Assembly: GCA_035041965.1 (NCBI GenBank)
Contig: JAPYMA010000051.1
Location: forward strand, 62,001 to 126,000
Direction: 5' to 3'
Length of the DNA stretch: 64,000 bases
Source of the DNA: Anisakis pegreffii
Taxonomy: Eukaryota > Nematoda > Chromadorea > Rhabditida > Anisakidae
Positions 12,301-23,584 of this stretch are shown here, one piece after another (the stretch's first letter is position 1; the number at the start of each line of letters is the position of its first letter). The notes below the pieces were generated by a model, which searched no databases, was not told where the DNA came from, and was given only the letters and a program-made list of their open reading frames with translations. The position numbers were made by a program, and so were the translations under genes.

Positions 12301-14086
12301 CCTGAATTGCGTTTCGGAAAACCAATAATCCATAGGCGATCGGAAATTCATTTTCTTCGTCAGAAAGTGGTACGGTGTTGAAACCATATTGCTTCGTCAG
12401 ATAATTACATCTGAATTCTTATTGAATCATTAATAAAGCAACAAACAATTATGTTCAAAAAAAAGGATTCAAACAAAAAATTGATCGAGAATATCGTTTT
12501 GCTTCTGCTAAGTCAACATTTCATCTGAATCAAATTGTGCATGTTAGCGTTGTTCATGTAATGTGCAGCTGTAAACACACATTGTATAAACACATGCTTT
12601 TTGTGAAGTGTAATTTTTGGACAATAAGCAACATGCAACCTGCGATACAGCTTATTTCTGCGTTGTGAATATGGGAATTTTTTGAGACGCAATCGTACTG
12701 ATGATTTTTTGATGCGATTGAAGACAATGCACCTGATACAGTCAAAATAAGTCTCACCTCAACGAAAGCAATCTTTTAGTCGTGTTCGCAGTACAAAATG
12801 TGAGCAATTCTCATAAGTTATGAGAGCGATGCCTTCGTGGTGGTTAAAAACTATCAATGAGATGATCAACATGGAACGATCGAATCGATCGATCGCTTAC
12901 CTTTCATTGCGATTCCCTTCATCCAATAGAGGATTTCGCATTTCGAAATCATACGTCCACCGTTCCGCTTTTTGTCGAATTGATTCGGAAACGTTTCCAC
13001 TCGCCAGTTCATCACAATTAATTCCGTTGTCCATTAAGCCAATATTTTTGATCACTTCATCCAATTTGTCTGCGTAAACTCGCGTGGCAGACTTCCAATT
13101 CAATCTTAATTACATCAAAAAACTCATTTATTTAAAAGTACACGAAGCGAAACACTTACGGGCACCTCTACCCTTTTCGTCATGAAATTTGAAGTTTCTT
13201 TGGATTAGAAAGCAAAAAGTTGATAAACTGTTGATTCTATTGGAAGGCAATGAATGAGTTAGTTTGTGAAGAGGTGGTAAATGAGAACGCTTTTGTACCA
13301 AATACTTCCGGTTCCAAACAAGCGGTTTCTTCGAATCTTTTTGATAGTCATCTTTAATACAAGACTCGAAGCAGGCAGAGTAAAAATCATGAAGATGGAA
13401 AAGTGCAACGAATTGCTACATGCATACGAGGAAATAAGAAGTGAAAATCGTTGCGTTCGACTATTTCTGCTTACTTCTTGGTGAAAAAGCACCGAGTGCT
13501 TTGCTGACTAATAGTTATCGTTATCGAATCTGTCAGCATTTATTGCCGCTATATGACCAAACGCTCTCTATTCAAGGGCTGACTGACATCAGCTGCTTTT
13601 GTAGGCGATGTCCTCAAGATATCATCGCCAAAGGACGTGTAGAAATGAACAAATGAAAACTGCTGATGGGTCATTTCTTGAATTACAGATTCACTGATGA
13701 AAATGATAAGAATGATTATCAATATGAGTGTCATTGCTGCCGAGATGATTGCGTTTTATTGATCTGACCATATCAATTCGTGTAATTTTCGGTCATTTTT
13801 TGCTTGTCACAAGCGTATTTGGAGTTAAAATGGATCAGAAATTCATTTCTGGAGCCCATAATATTACTTCGTTCAAAGTACAAATTACCCACCGAACTAG
13901 GCCGTATTGAAATTTCTTGACGAAGGTGTATTGTACACCATAGAAAACAAGTAATGCGAATACAATGATTAAAAACAGTTTTCGCTTCCAGAGGGACGTC
14001 AGTTCCATTGTCCTGATCAGGCCTAACATAATCTGAAATATTTTTAGGATGGAACTGAAATGTTCAATTGCTGACACGAAAGCCAT
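9345..14086 (-). CDS. Core-2/I-branching beta-1,6-N-acetylglucosaminyltransferase family protein (GT14)
   Basis: The family adds branching GlcNAc to O-glycans or poly-LacNAc in the Golgi. Exons (coding order): 14086-13889, 13091-12901, 12410-12302, 12154-12023, 11736-11635, 11462-11337, 10927-10717, 10252-10034, 9598-9345, about 513 codons. The first junction is ambiguous: 13893 joined to 13104 also keeps frame and adds three codons. Residues 37-52 form a hydrophobic segment after a Lys/Arg patch (LWKRKLFLIIVFALLVFYG), as in a type II Golgi protein. Family landmarks in order: EFPIAYGLLVFRNAIQ, FYHPQNAYCIAI, VRWGEHSIL, WKYYQ-YLSGFDLPLKTN, DETFWTTVAGNPE, MPGAF, and ISRYQVW followed by FVKYSCVYGIGD. 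It ends GVNLDVWTRRYF. Nematodes carry many divergent relatives (the gly genes), so acceptor and linkage are not predictable. Confidence 0.9.
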
Positions 14087-14491
14087 CTTGAACGACTAGC
14101 AACGGTTCACAAGAACGCATATTTTCAGTGATTCCCTAAAAATAGCTATTGAATCGCTTAGATTAAGTGCATCAATTCGGCTATACTAAATGCTAAAAAA
14201 CATCGATAAACACATCGATATTAGACTTCCGTTGTAATTGTTGACGAATACTTCTTGATATTCTGGCCCAAACAGGTAATAACAATCGAATTTTTAGATG
14301 GTGATGAGTAGAAACGTAAAAAGTCGTCAACGCGAATTTATCTCGGACGAGTCATCATACATCCGTTTTAATATCATTATACAATCCACGTTTCATGTCT
14401 GATAAGCGATTAGAGATTTGCGACAACACGTTACAATATCTCACTGAAACTATCGCAATTCCATTTGCTATTGTCGTTGTCGTTGTCATTG

Positions 14492-14569
14492 TATTCATTA
14501 TTTGGCTTAAATCGGACGCCCAACTGCAGTTTAGCAGTTGGGCGTCCGATTCAAGCCAACTAATGAATA
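14492..14569. repeat. Long near-perfect hairpin (36 bp stem, 6 base loop)
   Basis: The left arm 14492-14527 and right arm 14534-14569 are reverse complements with two mismatches, around a loop AGTTTA. The inner 18 bp, ending ACGCCCAACTGC, pair perfectly. One mismatch becomes a G-U pair if the minus strand is transcribed. A further copy of the arm tail, AAGCCAACTAATGA, occurs at 14590-14603. The size suits a small-RNA precursor, but the tight loop and the extra tail copy also suit a foldback element. I do not recognise a known microRNA. Confidence 0.85.
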
Positions 14570-15698
14570 AAGGGCTGTTTTACCTGCTAAAGCCAACTAA
14601 TGATCATTATATGGATCAAAGAACACAGATTTGAATTCATTAGATACGAAACATAATCCAAACATTCCCTAACACAAACGAAGCAATTCCAACCTTTGTG
14701 AAGCAATTCTTCATTGATACTGTCCTTTACACGTTTGATGCACTCATTTTCAGCAACTGATCCCATAAATTTCCTCATGTTTACCGCCGATAGCGTATAG
14801 AATAATGACAGTGAAGAAACGGTAAAGTTTATTTTTCCGTATCATATGGAAATCGCACCGTCAATCATGATTCGTTCAAGACAAGGTGTTGCAATCGGTT
14901 GATTTTGCCCTGGAACTACCTAACATCTCAAAGAATTCGAAAGAAGTTCGTTGGAATTGCTTCGAATCATGTTGCAATCATTATCGACATTTGACAAACA
15001 ATGCGGAAAGTTTCGTGAGTGACTGGGATTACAGAGAAATGAATATTATGTATTTACTGGCTCAGAAATATCCCATCTAACAAATTGCTGTATTTCACAA
15101 ACGTTCTTCATTGATACTCTCCTTTTGCTCGTTTTTCGTATTAACGTTGCGTTCCATTCGTTTACGCACATCTTAATGGGTATTTTCGATAGTGAACCAA
15201 ACAAAATTTAGGACTGATCCTTGTCAATGAAACCGGAGTGTTGTTCGGGAAACAATTTCACGAAGTTGGACGATCAATGGAATATGTTTGTAGTATTGGG
15301 CATTGTGGGTGCTGAATAGATTGCTGAGGTAATTTTACGGAGTTAAACGAATAAATATGAGTTTATTTGAGAAGGAACTGGTATTAGTATTACGCAGAAT
15401 AGTTCTACGTGCGAACTGCACTAGTAGGACAATTCTACGCGTTTAACGGTCAATTCCAAGTTCAAATAATCAGGTTGGTCAAATGATCACCGCGTAATTC
15501 TTCACTAAATAACGCTCACAATCAGTTAAATTTGTCAGAATAGACCGAGTAACAGAATAGACTCAATTAAAGTTGCTTGAACTCTGATGTGGACGTTTAC
15601 GGCTCGCCCGATTGCAGTTACACTTACAAGAATCAACAAAAACACGATGGTGAGGTATATGAAACAAATAAGTTACACTCGTTCTTGCGACCGTCATG

Positions 15699-15971
15699 GT
15701 ATTCTCTGTTTTTTGAGGTTTTGCGGTTATCTCATACGAATGTCACAAAATCACAACCTTCTTCTCAATCTTGGGCGTAGAATGCATCACATCATGATTC
15801 CGCTACACTGCAAGTCCTGTTTTTTGATTCATATAATAGTGAACTTCAATTGCTATCGAATGATGTTATTTGCATATTCTACAGTCCTAACTGTAAGCTA
15901 TTTTAATTACTGTACTCAACCTATTGTCACTCCTCTTTTGAATCAGCAACTTCGCATCTTCGAATGCCTAA
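15699..15971 (+). repeat. Dispersed repeat, copy A
   Basis: About 270 bases similar to 16689-16931. Shared blocks include TTTTTTGAGGTTTTGCG, ATCTCATACGAATGTCACAA, TTCTACAGTCCTAACTGTAA and CACTCCTCTTTTGAATCAGC. By eye the copies are roughly 85% identical with several small indels. No terminal repeats or target-site duplications are obvious. Confidence 0.85.
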
Positions 15972-16589
15972 AAGATAAATATCTCGTCATTATTTGCTCG
16001 TTTCTTGGCTTATTGGATAGAGAATTTCAAATGCAATCGAATGCTGCCTTCCATCCCTTTCATCAGCAATAGTATATCCGCACATTCAGCCGTATCCCTT
16101 TCATACTTCCATTACTCCAGCTTGCCTGAGCGCTACGCGACCGCGCACAATTTCTGCTGCAGCGTGTGTAATTTAGCAATCGTACAACACACCAACATTT
16201 TTGTTGCATCATCGCAGTAGAACATTGCCAACGAGCAGTAAATTCAAAGCACATTCCAATGAAAAACACCGTGAATTTCAGCTGATCATCGTTGTGATGG
16301 AGTCAAATTCGAGTGATTTATCACTCTTAATCCCTGCTTTTTTGAGTTTGAACTTCATCCACAATTTTTTGCAATATTTTAGTAGGAAAAATTCATTGAT
16401 TTGCTCTGGTGCCCCGAATATGTATGATTGCAGAGTATTGTCAAGAATTACCAAATAACTAGCAATTAGCAGATATATTGCCAAATACGAAAATGATTCC
16501 AGGAAAACATTAGGAACTGATGGAACGATGAATAATTCACTGAACGAATTCTGATGCAAAAAAGTACTTTATCACAATTGGAGAACGAA

Positions 16590-16595
16590 TTGCAG
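16590..16595 (+). promoter_or_regulatory. Possible trans-splice acceptor before the DNMT2 start
   Basis: TTGCAG ends two bases before ATG 16598-16600. A 3' splice site here with no coding exon upstream is what a spliced-leader message would show. A 5' UTR intron is the alternative. Confidence 0.4.
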
Positions 16596-16597
16596 CA

Positions 16598-19279
16598 ATG
16601 AAAAACGAATCTCTCACCAAATCCACTGAGCAGTTGCGATGTTTGGAATTTTTTTCCGGCATCGGAGGTTACCATTATGCTTTGATTGGTATGCTATTCT
16701 CTAATTTTTGAGGTTTTGCGATTATCTCATACGAATGTCACAAAATCACAGCTTTCTTCTCAATCTTCGGCATAGAATGCGTCACAGTTTTTTTGGTTCA
16801 TGTGATAGTGATGAACTTCAATTGCCATCGATTAATATTATTTGCATTTGCATTCTACAGTCCTAACTGTAATTACTGTACTCAACCTAGTGTCACTCCT
16901 CTTTTGAATCAGCAACTTTGTATCTTCGAATACCCAAAACAAATGCAGGGAGATCTCAAATGAAATGAAATGAAACATTTATTCTTTTTTCAAACTGATT
17001 CACTGCACAGAAAACACATTTGAACCTTAACTGAATTCCACATCATTCATGAAAGAACGCGCGAATACATTCTCGTATGATTTTTGAGAATATGTAAATG
17101 AAATGGGAAGATCTCAAATTGCAGACAGTGTTGAAAACGCTCGAGTGATTGGTGCATTTGATATAAATGATACGGTCAATAAAATTTACCAATATAACTT
17201 TCCAAATACGCCAATTCACCAGCGTAATATTCAGGTGATTTCTTTGAAAATTCATCGGCTCTCTTCTGTCAGATATCCATATTGTTACAAGGCGATTTTT
17301 GCTATCTGGTGACAGCAAACGATCTCAGAAACTGTTCAAAATTTTCACCATTTCCAACAAACTTTCAGCATTCAAAAATTCACAAATTTGAACCAATTAT
17401 TTCATATCAGAAGACATCCATTATGTTGACTGTTAATTCTAGGCGTTGACAGCTGATTACTTCGATGAGGAGAATGCAGATTTGTGGACTTTATCGCCCC
17501 CATGTCAGCCTTTCACCAAGTATCAGCTATCGTTTCAATCGTTTAATTTACAGTCTCTACTTAACTCCAGTGATATTCAGTATTCAATATTCACACAACA
17601 CGATATCGAATTCAAAAACTGTTCACTTAATTTTAATCTATTTTTGTGATGATTTGACATGATAACGATGATCACCGTATTCAGAAAAGGAGCGCAAAAG
17701 GATCTCAGTGATAAGCGATGTGATGCTTTAAAAAATATTTGCTCCACTTTGCGGCAAATGCGAAATCCTCCTCGTTTTTTGTGTTTAGAAAATGTGTGTG
17801 GATTTGAAACATCGGCTGCTCATGGAATGCTTATTGAAACCCTTACTCAACTGTCGTACAGTGTTGAGGTTTGAATTTTATTCGTGCTTGAAAGTGCGTT
17901 AAGTCCTCGAGATACTGCTAAAATATGCGCATTGTCCGAAATATTTCGAGAAGCACTCAGTTGCGGACTTATCTGAAGGAAATTATTTGAATATTTTCCA
18001 AGAGATTGACATATGTACATATTCGATGAATGTCAATGAGAGGTTTCATTGAAAATGTATTTGGATTTTTTTGAGTTGATTGTAAAATTTCTCAGGAATT
18101 CATCCTATCACCTCTGCAACTGGGCATCCCAAATTCTCGACCTCGTTACTATCTTCTTGCCAAATATCGGCCTAATGAACCGAATCGTGTTTATGTGCCA
18201 AATTCTATCTCATATGATTTTCCTGAGTCATCAAGTATTTCGTTCGGTCAGCCTCCGCGCTGCATCGGTTAGCATATTTCATCAGAATTTATCAGTCAAC
18301 TTCTCTTTAGGTCGAAAATTTTAAGTATCGTTGATTAGATTAACTGTTTTTCGATTTCATGGTACCAATTTGACGACTTGTGATTTTTGCTATTAATCAT
18401 TCGTCGTCAACTTTCCTATCATTAAGGTGATTACGTAAATGACGAGAATGATTCTGATGCAAGTTTACGAGTGGATATGACAAATTGCTGTCGATATATG
18501 AAGAGCATTGATATTGTCAGCAAGAGCAGTCATCGCTCGTCGTGTTTCACAAAGTCCTATAGCAGTTACATAACAAGTTCAGGCCCTATCCTGTTATGTA
18601 ATCCTGAATATCAGGTGAGTGAATAACTCCTTTTAAGACAAACAATAGCACAGTTGCATCGTCTTAGAGATAATTTCGGTTGAATTGTTTCCCGTTAATG
18701 ATTTATGCAATTCACCAATGTACAGTAATTGTAGGAAGATAATTAATATACTAACTTAAACGATATTTTTTGAACTAAGCAAGAAGCATAAAAGTCTTTG
18801 AATTATAAAATGAAGAATTCCAAATATAAAATAAAACAGATTAAGTAAAAATACGAAAGAACGAGCAAATTAACGTTCGAGTTGAATTTCCTCTAATGAG
18901 AGTGGAAGGTGTTGTTGTTCTCTGCGATGCGAGTAACTGAACAGTTTGGAGAATTTAAAGGGAAAGTTATTATACTTGAGTCAGAATTAAAGGAGAAAAC
19001 CGTATAGGAGAGATTTTTAAGGTAGAAAATCCGAAGACATTGGATGTGGTCGTGAAAATTTGTGAGCTTGAGCCGAACGATGCAAATTTTGCGAAGATAT
19101 GTTCGCAGAATACTTTGAGACTTCGTTATTTTTCATGGCGAGAAATGGCGAGTCTGATGGGATTTCCGTTCAGCTTTATTAAACCCGATCAAGTCACTCA
19201 AAAACAAATGTATCGCGCCCTTGGGAATAGTGTCAATGTGAAAGTTCTTACAGCCTTACTCAAATATTTGCTATCGTGA
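16598..19279 (+). CDS. dnmt-2: DNMT2/TRDMT1-type tRNA (cytosine-5) methyltransferase
   Basis: DNMT2 enzymes methylate C38 of tRNA-Asp and a few other tRNAs from S-adenosylmethionine. Exons: 16598-16688, 17089-17234, 17443-17519, 17685-17868, 18096-18267, 18427-18614, 19022-19279; 371 codons plus stop, near the usual 380-390. Motif I is [14 protein letters not shown] (SAM binding). Motif IV is SPPCQPFT with the catalytic Cys at residue 100. Motif VI is LENV (139-142), and [13 protein letters not shown] follows. The DNMT2-specific CFT motif is present at 263-265, in [10 protein letters not shown]. The C-terminus has [15 protein letters not shown] and [11 protein letters not shown]. All key residues are intact, so an active enzyme is expected. 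The exon 2 acceptor (TTTTTGAG at 17081-17088) is weak and was chosen because it keeps the phase. Intron 1 holds a dispersed repeat copy. Confidence 0.96.
16689..16931 (+). repeat. Dispersed repeat, copy B, inside DNMT2 intron 1
   Basis: This is the partner of copy A at 15699-15971, in the same orientation about 990 bases downstream. It begins at the exon 1 donor and fills more than half of the 400-base intron. Relative to copy A it has lost a stretch around the middle and differs at scattered bases. Confidence 0.85.
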
Positions 19280-19925
19280 TCACCTCTGATAATTGAGTGC
19301 AATAAACTAATAGTGTACTATTCTGATCGAAGACGTACAAGGAACTTCCTTTCAGTGCGGTTGGGTAAGGGGAGCGAACGTCAAGGGGCGATAACAATAA
19401 AGGAGGCAAAAACCTTAATGTTGAGGATTTTTTGAGGAGACAAGTGGGAATATTTGCTGCCCAAATTACCCTTGAGCACGCGTTTTATTCTAAATGTAAG
19501 AAACTATTCCGTTTGATTGTGTTACTCTTAATCGCTCAAGATTTTTATTGTGGTATATTCACTTATTTCATGTCATTAGTGGAATCTGTTAACTCATATG
19601 AATGAATTAATAGATCCATTGAAATTTATTGAACACAATTCATTGAATGTAGTAGATGTTGTCTGCAATTTCGTTATGTAAGTATTCTAATTATACTAAA
19701 TGAATTGCAAGCATACGATGCATTTGAATCAGTTGTTCGAATGATTATTACGCGATGAACTCAAAATATTTCAATATTTGTACATATACGGAAATTCTGG
19801 CGTTGTCAGATTTATTCACGATGCGAATAATGTTGGCATTGAAATACTTTATTTGACGAGTACATCAATTAAAACAAATCAAAAATTGAACTGAATTATT
19901 GGACGGTTTCTTATTTCATCAGCAC
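19280..19925. other. Short spacer between the convergent DNMT2 and ANKS3-like genes
   Basis: About 650 bases separate the two stop codons. The space is presumably shared by the two 3' UTRs. No gene or strong structure is seen. Confidence 0.6.
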
Positions 19926-22900
19926 TCAAAGACGCGGCAATTCGAGCATTTTCATAGACATTTCGTCGATATTTCGTATTATCGAGGAAACATATTTCTC
20001 GAAGTGTGCATTCGATTGATCGTGTCGTATCTCCTGAAATCGAGACCATAATCAAAAGCTTTATTCACTTTATGGTAAGACTGAATTGAACTGATTTGAC
20101 GCGGACGATGCTAAAGCAAAAACTATCAATGTGTAAATTGAAAAGATTCAAAATATTTTCGAAGTGGTATAAATTTATTGTCATACTGAAATTGAATAAT
20201 AAACACTGGAACTAAACATCCAACCATCAATCACCTGTCTTATAGTATTCTAATTTCTATTCTGATTTTAAAGTAGCACTTAGAATATTAGAAGGCACAT
20301 CTGCAAAGGTGATGAAAAAATGATACCTCTAACATGGTATTTGCAATTTTTCGTGTTTGTTTCCCAGCTTCTGAGATGGCTGATAGAACTTTCGTCTGTT
20401 CACTCAATAGTTTTTTCGTTTTTCGTAAATCTTGTTGGCATTCAGCTAACTGCTGTTGGCATTGCATCAGCTCATTTGTCACCTTCAAGCAATAAGTCGT
20501 TACGGTCTTCCTACAGTAGTCATAGCTATAAACCATATTCTATTGATATCACCATTGTGGGGAAATATTTTCAATGAACCGTTTCATTTTTCTTCGTATT
20601 CATTCGTAAAAATGGAAAATGTGATCTCAAAAACAGCAAGTATGTGTGATGCATATGAAGCATTTAGTGAGTTTTGTGACCAATATTTAATAAAATCAAA
20701 ACACTTCAGTATTCAATATTTACGCTTAAACAAACATTGTACCGTTATAAATCAGGTTCACTCATCAGTAGATAATGCTACGAGGATGGCATAGTTGTAA
20801 GTAAATAAATGATGATAAAAAGAATTGAGCGCATGTTTTCGCTTGAAGAGAAGAACAGATGTCTGCATGTTATCATCATGTGTGAAAGTGTCACACCTCA
20901 GCACTGATCACTGCGATTGAAATGTCAACAAGGAATGTTCACTGGAAATTCTGTTCACCTGTTCAGAGCTTAGATCGGTGGATCCTCTGGAGCGAATCGA
21001 GCCGACACTGTCCCGTTCAACACTGGCCAGGAATGAACCATCCGCATGATAGCGACTTATCGCATTCAACATTTTCTTCCTCGGGCCGAACGCCTAAACA
21101 CTGACTACACTCAAACATCTCTGTACAGACGTCGAATTCAATTGTGATGATGATGATTCCAATTTCAAAACTCCCCTAAATGTTCAGTTCAAGTATGAGT
21201 ACATGATTGATTACACGTATTCGTAGAAGAACGAATGCTTCGCTAAGCACTAAACACTATACTGTTCAACATTTGAACAAAACTTCAAAAAAAAGTGATC
21301 GTATTTCTTTGATTGATCAGTAGTAGGATGATTCTGTGAATGAAAAGAAAGGAAACTGAAATGAATTGAAGTGAAACCATCCAAGCGAGACCTTGACACC
21401 CATTTCAATAAGTTTCGCATCATTCAACAACAAGAACGACTTCAAATCGATATTCTGAGCGTCAAATATGCTGATGTATTTGTCGAGTTTCAAACGAGAT
21501 AGCAATCCGGCAAGCGAGGTGATCTCATCTGAGCCTTTTTTCATTTCATTCTTTCTGTTCTCAAAAAAAAATCACTTTATTGACCGCTGACAAACAATTC
21601 AACGCTAAAATATATAAATGTATACCTATAATGAAAAGAAACTCATTAATAGAAGTGGAAAAGCGAAAATGTCAGATTTCAGTCTCGAACAGATTTCAGT
21701 CTGGGCAAAGAATGTTTGTGAGTTTAAGGAGACTTGATTCGTTTTCATAGGATTCCAGAATAAATGTTGAGAATGCGTGATATGAATTGACAGTTTCTGA
21801 AGATAGACTATAAGAAGTGATCACAGAAGATGCCTAACCGAAGGTGGCTCTCGAATGATTGAAAGAGCTTTCGGATATTCGAACGCCAATGCTTCACCAT
21901 CTTCACCTTTTATATTGCACATTTTCACATCGCCATCCTTAACCATAACTCTGATAGTGCTTTAGTTACTATTCTATTAAACAGTAATGGTTCTAAATCA
22001 CATCAATGGCTGCTCAGATTCACAAACAGCTTCGGCTGCGCATAACTTGACGTACTAAAGAAGAGTGCTGAACACTGACAATAAATGATAACGGGATGTT
22101 TAAACGAAAGCATGCTTGTCATAAGTTGATATTGCTAACTGAAAAAATCTAAGAATAAATTTAAGTGATTGTTATGAGCAGCAACAAACGTATTGCAAAA
22201 CGGCCAGTAGGGTCAGCTCATGACCAGTTGAGCAAGCGATTAGGGTCGGGGTCATGCCATTAGCATCGGGAATGTTTGGATTAGCGCCCGCTCCGAGCAA
22301 TATCTCGGCTGTGGTACTTTGCGAACATGAACACGCATGTGCCAACGCTGTTGCTCCGCAATTATCCTGTTTATCCACTTGAGCTCCTTTACGAAGTAGT
22401 AATCGTACCTGGCATCAATGAAATTATTCTTATTTGCAACTTATGCGTATGCACTTCAACACTGACAAATCGCTTTGCCTACTAGCTACAGCTATTAAAT
22501 GACCGGGCGATTTTATGTTGATCACGATGATCCAAGAAAAAACAATGCTCTGAAGAGGATATCAAGAAAGAGAATCTCAAGATGCGTTTCAAAATATGTA
22601 AACTGACGATTTAAGACTCGTGGCAATTGATGCTCAGTTCACGGAAAATGTTTGTAGTTAACAATAAGAAGTGAGAGCAAACAGCGTACAACAGCAAGAT
22701 TGCCGCATTGCGAAGCCAACATCAGCGCGGATTGTCCTTGTGCATTCACCAGATCAACCTGAGCACCATAATTCAAGAGTGTCGCACAAACCGATTCGTG
22801 GCCCAAATACGCCGCATACATTAACGCATTCCAACCACATCGATTCATACGATTCGCATCGAAACCGGATCGTAACTGAGCCTTAATTTTTGATTGGTCA

Positions 22901-23576
22901 CGCATTAAAAAGTTCTCTTAATATTGTTATTTATCAGAGATGTTATCATTATCACGGTAATATTATGTGGTCCACTTTTGGATTGTATCACTGGAAACAA
23001 CAGCTTCTTTTCATAGGTTTTTAGTTATTCTGTCGAATCCATTGGCCGAAATTAAGCAAAACTGATTTGGCGAATTATTCACTGTGAAACGAACGCTAAA
23101 TCGCCAATGTTCTCTTCAATAATGTGACTGATTTAAAACGGGTTCCTCGAAATGTATCGAGAATTGGGTTCGGATTGCGTTGGACAGAAAAGTGTCTGGA
23201 GATTGAGAGTATCTCTGAACATGAGGCCAAGGCTTAGCATAATTCTTGGTCTAAGCACAGGTTGATTCAAATCGGACTTTTGAGCATTCCACAGTTTTAT
23301 GCTACATTCGAAACAATCAGTCAAATTCTATGAAACTATTCGGTGTCATCACAGTGTCATTTACGGGAATCACGAACAGAAAAAAACCTCAATAATCTCA
23401 GCGTCGCCAATGCTCGCAGCCGTATAGATATCGTAAGGATTATACAAAGCATCATCATAGATTCTTGGTGGATATAGCAGAATTGACGTTAATCCACTCT
23501 GTTCGTTGGTCGTATTCGATACTGATGAAATGGTTGGTGGATCATCGCTGAAACGCACTGATCGCACAGTTGCCAT
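19926..23576 (-). CDS. Ankyrin-repeat, SAM-domain and coiled-coil protein (ANKS3-like)
   Basis: Eight exons (coding order): 23576-23388, 22914-22690, 22408-22190, 21937-21839, 21559-21392, 21093-20959, 20539-20327, 20033-19926; 451 codons plus stop, all junctions in phase 0. Residues about 45-211 contain ankyrin repeats with typical cores such as GWNALMYAAYLGHESV, GQSALMLASQCGNLAVV, GATALAHACSCSQ and GMTPTLIACSTGHE. A SAM domain spans about 252-320 (LAGLLSRLKLDKYISIF through FGPRKKMLNAISRY). A Gln/Lys-rich coiled coil occupies about 360-416 (LMQCQQQLAECQQDLRKTKK). Ankyrin repeats then one SAM match vertebrate ANKS3, a partner of ANKS6 and NEK kinases in ciliary signalling; that role here is inference. 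Another ankyrin-SAM family member is the alternative. Confidence 0.85.
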
Positions 23577-23578
23577 TT

Positions 23579-23584
23579 CTGAAA
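23579..23584 (-). promoter_or_regulatory. Possible trans-splice acceptor before the ANKS3-like start
   Basis: On the minus strand a canonical TTTCAG ends two bases before the ATG at 23576-23574. No upstream coding exon is evident, which fits spliced-leader addition. Confidence 0.4.

Larger units (their letters stand above)
14087..16597. other. Spacer between the divergent GT14 and DNMT2 genes
   Basis: Probable promoter space for both neighbours. It contains a very strong hairpin (14492-14569) and the upstream copy of a dispersed repeat (about 15699-15971). A 161-codon open frame (15587-16072, +) covers that repeat copy but does not look like a conserved protein (see rejected items). No other gene is seen. 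Confidence 0.5.

Noticed and set aside
13549..13734. Minus-strand frame with a hydrophobic start as an alternative first exon of the GT14 gene
   Set aside because: It has no good donor to join the next exon, while the 14086-13889 exon has a proper membrane anchor and joins in phase.
15587..16072. 161-codon plus-strand open frame upstream of DNMT2
   Set aside because: It overlaps dispersed repeat copy A. Where copies A and B can be aligned in this frame, the changes are largely amino-acid-altering and copy B carries early stops. It also has no domain, so it is unlikely to be a working gene.
21669..21740. Short plus-strand frame MSDFSLEQISVWAKNV
   Set aside because: It looks protein-like but is only 23 codons long, lies in an intron of the ANKS3-like gene and has no splice context.
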